Part shown: positions 6,241 through 15,800 of the stretch, piece after piece
Layout: every line of letters starts with the position of its first letter
Numbering within the stretch: the stretch's first letter is position 1
Origin: CAYZJD01 sp964478455
Lineage (GTDB): Bacteria > Acidobacteriota > Terriglobia > Bryobacterales > Bryobacteraceae
DNA: 22,833 bases
NCBI GenBank assembly: GCA_964478455.1
Contig: CAYZJD010000021.1
Span: 1-22,833, forward strand
Direction: 5' to 3'
Notes under the pieces: model-generated
What the model was told of the DNA's origin: nothing
Seen by the model: the letters and a program-made list of their open reading frames with translations, nothing else
Databases searched by the model: none
Program-made: the position numbers and the translations under genes

Positions 6241-8493
6241 ATGACCGTACCGCACCTGTCGTTTGAGCCATCGCGAACTTACGCGCAGGCGCTCGAGCGG
6301 GCCGCCGCGCTGTGGGGAATCGAAGCCGAGTATTGGGACATCTGGGGCACGCGCCACGAGACCTCTGCTGAGGCGCGGAGGTCGATCCTCGAGGCGCTCG
6401 GCGTGCCCTGCAACACCCTGGAGGCAGTGGACCAGGCGGTCGAGCAGAGGCTTTGGGAGGAGTGGTCCCGCCCGCTGCCGGTCACTCTCGTCGTAAGCGA
6501 GAGCGAGCCGCGGGCGACGTTTCCGCTCAGCGTTCCCGCCGGGCTGGAGAACTGCGCCGTGAGGGTCGAGGTGCACTGGGAGGACGGCTCCAGCCAGGAC
6601 TACGAACTGGGGCTCGGTGAGTTGCCGGCTTCGGCTACCGCAACGCTCCGTGGGCGGTGCTTCGTCAGAAAACCGGCGCCGCTCCCCCGTCAACTCCGGT
6701 TGGGCTACCACGCGCTCCGCGTTGTCGTCGTCGGTCTTGACGGAGGTGCGCTGGGGGGCGATGGGAACCTGATCGTGGGGCCCGACCGCGCCTGGCTTCC
6801 GCCGGAATTGGAGCGCGGAGGGAAGGCCGCCGGCGTGGCCGTAAGCCTGTTCGGGCTGCGGTCCGAGAGAAACTGGGGTTGCGGCGACTTCACCGATCTG
6901 GAGCGGATCATCGATTGGGCGGCCGAGGACTTCGGCGCCGGGTTCGTCGCGCTCAACCCGCTTCACGCCATCGCCAACCGCCAGCCCTTCAACACGAGCC
7001 CTTACCTGCCCAACTGCATTTTCCATCGCAACCCGATCTACCTCGATGTGGAGCGCGTTGAGGAGATTGCCGAATCAGCGCGTGCCAGGGCTCTGCTGGA
7101 GAGCCCGGAGGTGCGGGCTGAGATCGACGCGCTGCGTGAGTCGGAGTTCGTCGAGTACGAACGGGTCTACGCGCTGAAGATGCGGCTGCTGCGCCTTGCC
7201 TTCGAGACCTTCCTCGAACGCGGCCGGGAGGGGGCTGCGCGGGCTGCCGCCTTCGAGCAGTACTGCCGTCAGGAAGGGGAACTACTGGAACTCTACGCGA
7301 TCCATTGCGCTCTGGACGAATGGCTGCACGCCCGGAACCCGGGGGTCTGGATCTGGCCGGACTGGCCCGAGGAATACCGTGACCCCCACTCGCCGGAGAC
7401 GCGCGCGTTTGCGTCCGAGCACCACCAGAGTGTTCTCTTTCACAAGTACGTCCAGTGGCTGACGGAGTCGCAGCTCGCGGAGACGCAAACGTACGCCCGC
7501 CGCAAGGGCCTGTCGATCGGCCTCTACCACGACCTCGCCTTGGCGACGGACCGCTGCGGTTCCGACGTGTGGGCCCATCGTCCCTACTTCGCCACGCGAT
7601 GCCGCGTAGGCGCGCCGCCGGACGACTTTGCCCCGAGGGGCCAGGACTGGGGCTTCCCGCCGCCGAACGCGCAGCGCCACCGCGAGGACGGCTACCGACT
7701 CTTCGCGGAGTCGATCCGGCAGAACTGCCGCTATGGAGGCGCTCTTCGCATCGATCACGTCATGCGTTTCTTCCGGTTGTTCTGGATTCCGGACGGCATG
7801 GAGCCGGCCGAGGGCACGTACGTGCGCGAGCCTCACGAGGATCTCTTGCGGATCATCGCCCTGGAGAGCGTGCGCCAGCGGGTCCTCATTGTCGGCGAGG
7901 ACCTGGGCACGGTGGAGCCCAGCTTTCGCGAGGAACTTGCCCGCTTCGGCATCCTGAGTTACCGCTTGTTGTACTTCGAAAAGAATGAGCGGCGCGAATT
8001 CCGCGCGCCGGAGGAGTATCCGCGCCGGGCGATCGTCGCCGCCACCACTCACGACCTGCCGACGCTGGCGGGCTTCTGGCTCGGCCGCGACATCGAAGGC
8101 CGCCGCGAAGCCGGTCTGCTGGGCGACGACGCGGCCTATCGCGCTCAGCACGCTTCGCGCGCCGAAGAGAAGCAGAGAATGCTGGATGCCCTATGGCGGC
8201 TGGGCCTGCTCCCGGACGGGTTCCCGCGGGACGCAGCCAGTGTGCCGGTGTTGAGCGGCGAACTGCACAGCGCCATCATCGGCTTTCTGGCCATGACTCC
8301 ATCCATGCTGATGGTGCTGAGTCAGGAAGATCTGGTCAAGGAGACGGAGCAGCAGAACCTTCCCGGCAGCACCTGGCAGTATCCGAACTGGCGCCGGAAG
8401 ACCCGATTCACCACCGGCCAGTTGAAGTCGCTGCCGGAGGCGCGAGCCTTCACAGCGATGGTCCGCGACTGGCTGGCGCGGACCGGCCGCTAA
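6241..8493 (+). CDS. malQ: 4-alpha-glucanotransferase (GH77)
   Basis: 750 residues from ATG 6241. The enzyme moves alpha-1,4-glucan segments between maltodextrins or to glucose, in cytoplasmic glycogen/maltodextrin metabolism. An N-terminal accessory domain (about 1-185, as in the longer E. coli-type MalQ) precedes the GH77 barrel, which begins near GLRSERNWGCGDFTDL. Catalytic residues are visible: nucleophile D505 (ALRIDHVMRFFRLF), acid/base E553 (IVGEDLGTV) and transition-state D605 (ATTHDLPTL). The reading frame is open much further upstream but there runs antisense through nuoB, so the ATG at 6241, next to a plausible domain start, is preferred; it has no strong Shine-Dalgarno. No other glycogen gene is adjacent. 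The stop is 3 nt before a REP-like repeat. Confidence 0.95.
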   Translation: MTVPHLSFEPSRTYAQALERAAALWGIEAEYWDIWGTRHETSAEARRSILEALGVPCNTLEAVDQAVEQRLWEEWSRPLPVTLVVSESEPRATFPLSVPAGLENCAVRVEVHWEDGSSQDYELGLGELPASATATLRGRCFVRKPAPLPRQLRLGYHALRVVVVGLDGGALGGDGNLIVGPDRAWLPPELERGGKAAGVAVSLFGLRSERNWGCGDFTDLERIIDWAAEDFGAGFVALNPLHAIANRQPFNTSPYLPNCIFHRNPIYLDVERVEEIAESARARALLESPEVRAEIDALRESEFVEYERVYALKMRLLRLAFETFLERGREGAARAAAFEQYCRQEGELLELYAIHCALDEWLHARNPGVWIWPDWPEEYRDPHSPETRAFASEHHQSVLFHKYVQWLTESQLAETQTYARRKGLSIGLYHDLALATDRCGSDVWAHRPYFATRCRVGAPPDDFAPRGQDWGFPPPNAQRHREDGYRLFAESIRQNCRYGGALRIDHVMRFFRLFWIPDGMEPAEGTYVREPHEDLLRIIALESVRQRVLIVGEDLGTVEPSFREELARFGILSYRLLYFEKNERREFRAPEEYPRRAIVAATTHDLPTLAGFWLGRDIEGRREAGLLGDDAAYRAQHASRAEEKQRMLDALWRLGLLPDGFPRDAASVPVLSGELHSAIIGFLAMTPSMLMVLSQEDLVKETEQQNLPGSTWQYPNWRRKTRFTTGQLKSLPEARAFTAMVRDWLARTGR

Positions 8494-8496
8494 ACC

Positions 8497-8517
8497 GGGG
8501 ACAGCCCGCATGTTTCC
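8497..8517 (+). repeat. REP-like 21-bp repeat, single copy
   Basis: Begins GGGGACAGCCCGCATG and ends TTTCC; identical over all 21 bases to the left arm of the inverted pair at 17108-17168. It starts 3 nt after the malQ stop. A weakly similar inverted partner may lie at 8566-8587 (about 13 of 22 positions agree), so this could be a decayed hairpin unit. Confidence 0.7.
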
Positions 8518-8600
8518 CATCCCGTTAGGGCTGAGGCGAGCCGCCCGGCCGGCTAGATCCACTGAGGGAAGCAGAAGTGTCACCCCCGCCGGGGAAGGTC

Positions 8601-8620
8601 TACAATACCAGTTGGAAAGG
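8601..8620 (+). promoter_or_regulatory. Promoter -10 box and RBS of the MEMO-AMMECR1 gene
   Basis: TACAAT at 8601-8606 is a good -10 candidate with a weak -35 (GTGTCA, 8577-8582, 18-nt spacer). GGAAAGG at 8614-8620 is a Shine-Dalgarno 9 nt before the ATG at 8630. Together they support 8630 as the start, rather than the ATG at 8510 that lies inside the REP-like repeat. Confidence 0.5.
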
Positions 8621-8629
8621 CGTGAGCCG

Positions 8630-10114
8630 ATGGTGGAGCGACCCTCACCTGGCCGAGCAGTTCCGCCGCCGGCGGAGCCGGCGCGCGGGATCCGGCATCA
8701 CTCGCCTTACGCGGGCACGTGGTTTCCAGACGATCCGGCCACTCTCAGCCGCTTGCTGGACGAGACATGGGCCAGATCCCATCGGCGCACCAGCGCCTAC
8801 CTGACGCCAGGAGCTGTCGCCTTCGTAGTGCCGCACGCCGGCCTCGTGTATTCGGGCGCGGTCGCCGCGGCTGCCTACCGCCATATGGAGCAACAGCGGC
8901 CCGAACGAGTTGTGATCCTGGGCTTCTGTCACCGCGGCAGCTTGCCGGGGCTTTGGATCCCTGAAGTAGGCCAGTACGAGACTCCGCTCGGCCGGCTTGG
9001 CGTCGACGCCGATTGCGTCGCATTTCTCCTTGAAGATCCTCTCTTTCGCCGGACTCCGGAGAGCCGGGTTTGCGATCATTCGATCGAGATCCAGTTGCCG
9101 CTGCTTTACCGGGCCGCGCCTTCCGCCACGCTGGTGCCCGTGTATGTGGCTGCGCTGGATTCGGACCAGCGTGCGCAGGCGGCTGAACGGCTGGCGCGTT
9201 GTGCCGGTCCGCGGACCGTGTTTCTTGCCAGCTCGGACCTGACGCACTTCGGCAGTTCCTTCGGCTACAGGCCGTTTCCGGTGGACGCCCGTACTGAGCA
9301 ACGCCTTCGTGACCTTGACTTCGAGGTCATCGATGCGGCGGGCAGCTTGAGTGAGGGGCTGTTTCTGGATACGATCCGGCGGACGTCAGCGACGGTCTGC
9401 GGCTCCGATCCGATTAGTCTCCTGCTAGCTGTTCTGAGGGGCCTCGACGGTGACGATGAGATCTTTCAGAATACGCTGGACTACCAAACTTCCGGAGAGA
9501 TAACCGGCGATTTCCACCACTCCGTCAGCTATGGCGCGCTGGGTTACTTTCCCTGGAGCGCCTTCCGGCTCGGCCCGGAGGAACAGGCCCAACTGCTGAG
9601 GCTGGCGCGGGAGACCCTGAGCGAGTACCTGAGTACCGGACGCCGCGAAAGGAGAAGCCATGCGGCTCCTCCTGCAAATCTCCCGGCGTTGACGAGCCAG
9701 TTGGCGGTCTTTGTCAGCCTTCACTCGAAAGGTCAGCTCCGGGGCTGCCTGGGCAGAAACACGACCGACGAGAGCCTGTGGCGGACCGTGCCGGACCTGG
9801 CACTGGCGGCGGCAACTGAGGACAGGCGGTTCCCCCCGCTGTCGCCCGGCGAGGAGGACATCGAGATCGAGATCTCAGTGCTTTCGCCAATGAAACGGAT
9901 CGAAGACCGCGGCGCGTTTCGCGTCAACGAGCACGGTGCTCTGCTCGAAGCCGGTGGCCGTCACGGTTTGCTGCTCCCTCAAGTGGCCACCGAGCGCAAC
10001 TGGGGCGCCGAGCAGTTCTTCGAAGCGCTGGCTCGCAAAGCCAACGTGAGCCCCAGCGTGTACGCCGACCCCTCCACTCGGCTCCACGTCTTCCGGGCGC
10101 AGATCATCCATTAG
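8630..10114 (+). CDS. MEMO1-AMMECR1 fusion (AmmeMemoRadiSam proteins B and A)
   Basis: 494 residues with two domains. The N-terminal MEMO1 domain (about 25-300) is related to class III extradiol dioxygenases and keeps the family's metal-site residues: H69 (VPHAGLVYSG), H101 (GFCHRG), H206 (SSDLTHFG) and C257 (TVCGSDPISLLL). The C-terminal AMMECR1 domain (about 320-494) has its signature LRGCLG at 370-375 and ends LHVFRAQIIH. In many prokaryotes these two families occur with a radical SAM enzyme as the AmmeMemoRadiSam system, whose reaction is unknown; the radical SAM partner is not in this window. A Shine-Dalgarno (GGAAAGG) fixes the start; an upstream reading from 8510 begins inside a repeat. 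The helicase-nuclease genes follow on the same strand after 58 bp. The enzymatic role is unknown. Confidence 0.9.
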   Translation: MVERPSPGRAVPPPAEPARGIRHHSPYAGTWFPDDPATLSRLLDETWARSHRRTSAYLTPGAVAFVVPHAGLVYSGAVAAAAYRHMEQQRPERVVILGFCHRGSLPGLWIPEVGQYETPLGRLGVDADCVAFLLEDPLFRRTPESRVCDHSIEIQLPLLYRAAPSATLVPVYVAALDSDQRAQAAERLARCAGPRTVFLASSDLTHFGSSFGYRPFPVDARTEQRLRDLDFEVIDAAGSLSEGLFLDTIRRTSATVCGSDPISLLLAVLRGLDGDDEIFQNTLDYQTSGEITGDFHHSVSYGALGYFPWSAFRLGPEEQAQLLRLARETLSEYLSTGRRERRSHAAPPANLPALTSQLAVFVSLHSKGQLRGCLGRNTTDESLWRTVPDLALAAATEDRRFPPLSPGEEDIEIEISVLSPMKRIEDRGAFRVNEHGALLEAGGRHGLLLPQVATERNWGAEQFFEALARKANVSPSVYADPSTRLHVFRAQIIH

Positions 10115-10159
10115 TCCTGGAGCGCGGAGGCGTCGGGGCTGCCCCATCCGGGCGTCCCC

Positions 10160-10165
10160 TATACT
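10160..10165 (+). promoter_or_regulatory. -10 box immediately upstream of addB
   Basis: TATACT ends 7 nt before the ATG at 10173. Transcription starting the usual 6-8 nt downstream of a -10 box would begin at or next to the start codon, giving a leaderless mRNA; no Shine-Dalgarno is present. No clear -35 is seen. Confidence 0.45.
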
Positions 10166-10172
10166 GCAAGAA

Positions 10173-12893
10173 ATGCTTCTTCTCACCGGCCCCCCGGGTT
10201 CGGGGAAAACCACCCATGTTCTCCGAGGCGTTCGCGAGGCGCTCCAGGCCGGGAGAAGTGATTTCCGCCTTCTCGTCCCCACGGCCACCATGGCCGAGCA
10301 CCTCCGCAACGAACTCGCGCGGGAAGGCTTCGTCCTCCGGCCGGGGCTCATTACTACTCCGTCCAGATTCGTGCAGCCATGGGTGGAAGATCTTCCCAAG
10401 GCCGGCCCGTCCTGTCTCGATTTCCTCGTAGCGAAGACTTTGGCGGACCTTTCGCCGGATGAGTTTCGGGCCGTGGCCGGATATCCCGGATTCCGGTCGT
10501 CGCTTATCAGCCTCATTGAGGAACTGTCCGTCGCGCGCGTGGATGCTGCTTCACTCGAGAGTGCGCCCGGAACGGCCAGGTCCCCTGCCGTGGAGGCGTT
10601 CGCGCGTACTTACGGGCACGTCGTGAAATCGCTGGAGCGGCGCGGGCTGGCGCTCGAAAGCGAGCGTCTGCGGCGGACGGCATCCCGTATTCGGAGCGAT
10701 GGTCTCCCGGGAGTGAGGCACTTCTTTGTAGACGGCTTCTTTACGCTCTCCGAGCCGGAACTCGAACTGCTGGACGCCGTCCGGCGGCATGCCCGTCTCA
10801 CCGTCACGCTCCCTTTTGGCCCGGGCGCCGGATTCGCCCGCGAGTCCTTGCTGAGGATGGGACTGGAAGAACGGCAGTGCGGAACACCGCGCCGGCAGCC
10901 CGCCGTCCATCTGGTCGTTGCCGGAAGCGTTGACCAGGAGGTGGAAGAGATCGTCCGCGAGATCCTCGAGGAAGCCGGCCGCGGCCGCCTGCTCCGCCAG
11001 ATCGGGATCATCGTCCGAACCGCGGAGCCCTACCTTGCGCTGCTGCGGACCACCCTCCAGCGCTTCGGCATTCCTGCGCATTTTCACTTCGGCGAACCGC
11101 TGGCGGCGCACCCTGCGGTCCGCTGCCTGCGCGGCGCCGTGAACGCGATGCTTGGCGGTTGGGATCACGCGGACGTGCTCGAGGTCCTGCGGATGGCGGC
11201 GGGCGGCGAGGGCGCCGGACTCCACGTGGACAGCTTCGAGTTTGCGGTGTCGGAACGCTTGCCCGGCCGGGGTCTCGACGGTCTGATGGATCTCGCTCGC
11301 GAGCCTCGAATCCGTTCCAGACTCCGTGGCTTGGCCCTCCTGGAGCGCTGGCGGGACCGCGAGGCAAGCCCAGCCGCATGGGCACAGGAACTACACAATC
11401 TCACCGTACTGTGCCGCCGCGGCAGGCCGGACGAGCCGATGACCCACGAGGCCGCGCTCATCGAGCGTGGCTTCTCGGAAGCGCTCCGCGGCTTCGAGGC
11501 CGCCGTCGAGGACACTGCCGGGGTGTTGGGAGAATCGCCCAGGGTCGGTTTCCGTGAATTCTGGGAGCAGGTGGAAACCGCGCTACGCCTGGCTGTGCTG
11601 CGGGTTCCGGACCGGCGGAGAAATGTGGTCCACGTGATGGACGTGTTCGAAGCCCGCCAATGGGAACTGCCCGTGGTGTTCGTCTGCGGGCTGCTGGAGA
11701 GGCAGTTCCCGCTCTACCACGTTCAGGATCCCATCCTGCCGGACGAGGCGCGGCTGCTTCTCCAGCAAGCGGTCTTTCGCCTCCGGACCGCCGCTGACCG
11801 GGACGACGAGGAGAGGCTGCTGTTCGAGATCGCCGTCTCGCGCGCCACCTCGCGGCTCGTGCTCTCTTATCCCCAGTTCAACGAGAAGGGCGACGAAAAC
11901 CTGCGGTCCTTCTTCCTCGACGAGTTCCTCTACGGACGCACCGATGTCGTCCCCCGGCAGCCGCTGGCCTGCCGTCCCAGACCTGTTCGGCCGCGAGCGG
12001 CGGATCGGGCCGTGGGCCTTCGCGACCCCGGCCTTCTCGTGGAACTCGCGCATCTCCACCAACGGATGTCGGTGTCCGCCATCGACATGTTCCTCGAGTG
12101 CCCCTTCCGCTTCTTCGCGGAACGAACGCTGTGGCTCAAAGACCGGCCGCCTGAGCCGCCCGACCGGTTGGACGCTTTGCAGCAAGGGATCATTGCGCAC
12201 GCCGCGCTGGCCGGCCGGGTAGCGGAGCGACGCCGGATCGAAGAGATCTTCTCGGATCTGTTCGAGCAGACGTGCCGCGCCAGGTACGTCCCGCCCGGCT
12301 ACCAGACCGAAGTCGCGCGCCGCGGACTCCTCCGCGATCTGAAACGATTCGAACAAGACGCCGAGCTGCCTGGAGTATGGGAGAGCCGCCCCGAATTGGA
12401 CTTTGAGTTCGCCTTAGTGGATGAACTCACGATTCGCGGCCGGCTTGACCGGCTGGACGTGTCTCCGGATGGGACGGCTCTCGTGATCGACTACAAGTAC
12501 TCCAGAGGTGACCGATCAGCCGGGCGGATCAAGGACCACGAGGAGGGCCGCAAGGTGCAGGGCTTGCTCTACCTGCTGGCGGCGGAGCACGTGTTCAGAC
12601 GCCCACCCGCCGGCATGTTTTTCGCTTACTTCAGAGACGGCGTTTTCTGGAAGGGCTGGCATCTCCCTCTGGCGGGACTGGAAAGAACCGGCACAGCCTG
12701 CGCGCCCGAGGAATTGAGCGAGATGCGCGACCGCGCTGTGGAGGCGAGCCTGCGGGCCGCTCGCCAGATTCGGGAAGGCAGGATTCAGCCGGTTGCATCG
12801 GATCACTGCGGCACTTGCGGCTTTCGCGACGTCTGCCGGGTGGAAGTACTTTCGAAAGCCGAACCCGCTGCCGGAGGTGCGACATGGATCTGA
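10173..12893 (+). CDS. addB: AddB-type helicase-exonuclease subunit
   Basis: 906 residues. It starts directly with a Walker A motif (GPPGSGKTT, K12), but the motif II region reads FFVDGF (D187) rather than DExQ, as in AddB subunits whose helicase is degenerate. The C-terminus is a PD-(D/E)XK nuclease: H in the IIAHAAL stretch, D759 (RGRLDRLD), D773 and K775 (VIDYKYS). Four cysteines frame it: C643 (LECPFRFF) and C879, C882, C888 (CGTCGFRDVC), the Fe-S arrangement known for AddB and Dna2-like nucleases. It should pair with the next gene product to resect DNA double-strand ends for RecA loading. It is shorter than B. subtilis AddB (about 1,166). The stop overlaps the next start by 10 bp. AdnA-like naming is possible. 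Confidence 0.83.
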   Translation: MLLLTGPPGSGKTTHVLRGVREALQAGRSDFRLLVPTATMAEHLRNELAREGFVLRPGLITTPSRFVQPWVEDLPKAGPSCLDFLVAKTLADLSPDEFRAVAGYPGFRSSLISLIEELSVARVDAASLESAPGTARSPAVEAFARTYGHVVKSLERRGLALESERLRRTASRIRSDGLPGVRHFFVDGFFTLSEPELELLDAVRRHARLTVTLPFGPGAGFARESLLRMGLEERQCGTPRRQPAVHLVVAGSVDQEVEEIVREILEEAGRGRLLRQIGIIVRTAEPYLALLRTTLQRFGIPAHFHFGEPLAAHPAVRCLRGAVNAMLGGWDHADVLEVLRMAAGGEGAGLHVDSFEFAVSERLPGRGLDGLMDLAREPRIRSRLRGLALLERWRDREASPAAWAQELHNLTVLCRRGRPDEPMTHEAALIERGFSEALRGFEAAVEDTAGVLGESPRVGFREFWEQVETALRLAVLRVPDRRRNVVHVMDVFEARQWELPVVFVCGLLERQFPLYHVQDPILPDEARLLLQQAVFRLRTAADRDDEERLLFEIAVSRATSRLVLSYPQFNEKGDENLRSFFLDEFLYGRTDVVPRQPLACRPRPVRPRAADRAVGLRDPGLLVELAHLHQRMSVSAIDMFLECPFRFFAERTLWLKDRPPEPPDRLDALQQGIIAHAALAGRVAERRRIEEIFSDLFEQTCRARYVPPGYQTEVARRGLLRDLKRFEQDAELPGVWESRPELDFEFALVDELTIRGRLDRLDVSPDGTALVIDYKYSRGDRSAGRIKDHEEGRKVQGLLYLLAAEHVFRRPPAGMFFAYFRDGVFWKGWHLPLAGLERTGTACAPEELSEMRDRAVEASLRAARQIREGRIQPVASDHCGTCGFRDVCRVEVLSKAEPAAGGATWI
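12873..12877 (+). promoter_or_regulatory. Shine-Dalgarno deciding the addA start
   Basis: GGAGG lies 6 nt before the ATG at 12884, inside the 3' end of addB. It supports this start over the longer open frame beginning at 12815. Confidence 0.7.
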
Positions 12894-15800
12894 CCCCGCG
12901 GCAGCGGCAGGCGGCCCGCCGGCAGGGGCAGGACGTGTGCCTGGTGGCCGGGCCGGGCTCCGGCAAGACCCGAGTGCTCATCGAGCGGTTCCGCTGGCTC
13001 GTTGATGAGTGCGGCGCGTCCCCGCTCGACATCCTGGCCATCACGTTCACGGAAAAGGCAGCCACCGAGATCAAGCAGCGTCTCGTCCGGTCTTTCGACC
13101 ACCGGTCCGAGATCCGGGCCCAGATCGAGCGGGCCTACGTCTCCACGGTGCATGGCTTCTGCGCCCGGCTGCTTCGGGAGCATGCGATTGCGGCCGGTCT
13201 CGATCCGCAGTTCACGGTGCTGGAGGCCACCGAGAGCCAGGCCGAACTCGAACAGGCCGCGCACGCCGCGCTCGACCGTCTCTTCGACGCCAGGCCCGCC
13301 GAGTTCGGCCGCTTGGTCGATGCCATTGACGCGCCGGGGAGGCTGGCCGCGGCCCTCATGGAATCCTACTGGGCCATGCGAACAGCCGGCCGCACAGTGG
13401 CTGAGCTGCGCGGCTGTTCGGAGGGCCCTCCGCCGGTCACGCTGGCTTCCCTCGCCGCCGCCGTGCGACGGGCGGTGAGTGATTCCGGAACGGGCGTCAC
13501 ACCCGCCCGCCGGAAAAGGAACGCCGGTTTGCTCGTGTGGGCTCGCCACGCCGAGCTGCTTGCCGTGTGCCCCCTGTCTCAAGAGCATTTCCGGCTGGTC
13601 AGCGACTTCCAGCAGTTCGACAGGAGAGGACTCGAAGAGGGCGATCCCGTTCGCGCTTGCATCGAGCGGATGCGGAACGGCGATCTCGATCTGTTGCGGG
13701 CGTCCTTCGTTACCGAGCAGCACACTGAACTGCGTTCGCTGTTGCTGGATGCGTTGGACGAAATGGATCTTTCCTATCGCTGCCGCAAGAGCGAACTGAG
13801 CGCTATGGATTTCTCCGACCTGGAGGAGCGCGCCATCGACCTGCTTCGCCGCGACTCCCGCTTGTGTGAGTGCGTCCGGCGGCGGTTCCGCCAGATTCTG
13901 ATGGATGAGTTGCAGGACACCAACCCGCTGCAATGGAAACTGCTCGACCTGATCCGCTCGCCAAATCAGTTCTTCGGGGTGGGCGACCTCAACCAGTCGA
14001 TCTTCGGCTTCCGCCACGCCGAACCGGACCTGTTCCGCCGCTACCGGGAGCAGGTGGAAGCCTCGGACAAGCACGTGGACCGGCTGTTCGAGAACCACCG
14101 CAGCCGCGCCGAGATTCTCGCAGCGGTTCAGGTCGTCGCCGACCAAGCGCCAGGAATCGAAGAACACGTGCTGGAGCCCAAGCGCCTGTTCCCCGTTAAG
14201 AACATTCCTTCGGTGGAGGTTCTGGTCGCGCAGGGGAAGACGGCCGAGGAAGCGCAACGGCGGGAGGCGAGATGGGTGGCGCGGCGGATCCGCGAACTGG
14301 TAGATACCCTGGAGATCGAGGAGCGCAAGGAAGACCGCAAGACCGTCCGCCGGGCGCGCTTCAGGGACGTGGGCGTATTGGTCCGAACTTACAACGCGAT
14401 GCCGCTGCTCCAGGAAGCGTTTCTCGAGTTCGGCGTGCCCCACCTGACGGCCGGCGGCAAATATTTCTATGAGTCGCGCGAAGCCAGGGACCTGCTTCAC
14501 CTGCTGCGCGTCATCGCCAACGCCAGGGACGAGGTCGCCATGGCCGCTGTGCTCCGTTCCCCGATCGTCGGCGTCAGCGACGAGACGCTGTTCCGGCTGC
14601 GGATGCTCGGCGGCAATCTTAGGTCGGCCGTTCTAGGATTGCCGAAGCGCGACACCTCCGCGTTCGACGTGGGCGACCTGGAGAAGCTCAGCCTGTTCCG
14701 CGCGCAGTTGGCGCAAGCGCGCCGCCAGCGGGCCGACGTCCCCCCGGACCGTCTGCTGGCGCGGTTCCTGGACGAGTCGGCGTACGAAGAGGGGCTTGAC
14801 TCTCGCGCCCGCGCCAACATCGATAAGTTGCTGGCGCACGCGAGAGCCTGGTATCGCCGGCGGCCCGGATCGCTCGCGGGACTCGTGGCGGACCTGGAGC
14901 GGCGGCGTGCGCATGAGTCCGAACCCGATGCGCCGCCGGACGATTCTTCCGACGTGGTTCGCCTGATCACGGTCCACAAGGCTAAGGGCCTCGAATTCCC
15001 GATCGTGTTCCTTCCTGCGCTTCAGCGCGGGCTGGCCGGTGACAGCCCCTCAATCTGCGTATCGCCCGAAGGGGAGTTCGGCGTCCGCTGGCTCGATCCC
15101 GCCACTTCCAAAGTAACGCCTGAGCTTGCCTACCTGCGGCGCCAGGCGCAGCTAAAGCGGCAAGAGGACGCCGAGGAAGACCGCCTGCTGTACGTGGCGA
15201 TGACCCGCGCCGAGGAGCACCTGGTCCTGTCGTTTGCGGCAACTTCCCGCTGGAAGCAACACTGGGCGGCCCGGGTAGCCGGTCAGCTCGGATTCAATCC
15301 GGAGGACGCGGATGAGCGGCCCTTAGTCCGCCGGTTCGGCGACGGCTTCGAAGCCCGCCTCTTCCGCACCGCCGCCGATCCTGAAGTGCCAAAACCTCTC
15401 GCGGGCGAGGAGGCCCATGGGCTGGAAGTGCAGATTCTCGATCCACCTGGCGTCGCCGGCCTGCATGACTCCACTGTCACGGTGACTGAGCTGGCTACGT
15501 TCGCCCGTTGCCCGCGCCGCTATTTCCTCGGCGATTTCCTGGGGCGGGCAACGACCGTGCGCCGGCCATTGTGGGAGGAAGAGACCGGCGAGCGGGACGG
15601 CGATGAGCCCGGCGCGGCGGAGTTCGGCCTCGACGTGCACGCGCTTCTTGCGGGGCGGGTCGGCGAAGGACCATCCGCTGAGGCCCGCGAACTGGCCGCC
15701 AGGTTTCAGGCAAGCGAACTCGGCCGGCGGGCGGCCCGCGCCTCGCGGGTGGAGAGGGAATTCGACTTCCTGCTCGCAGTCGAGGACACGGTTCTCCGCG

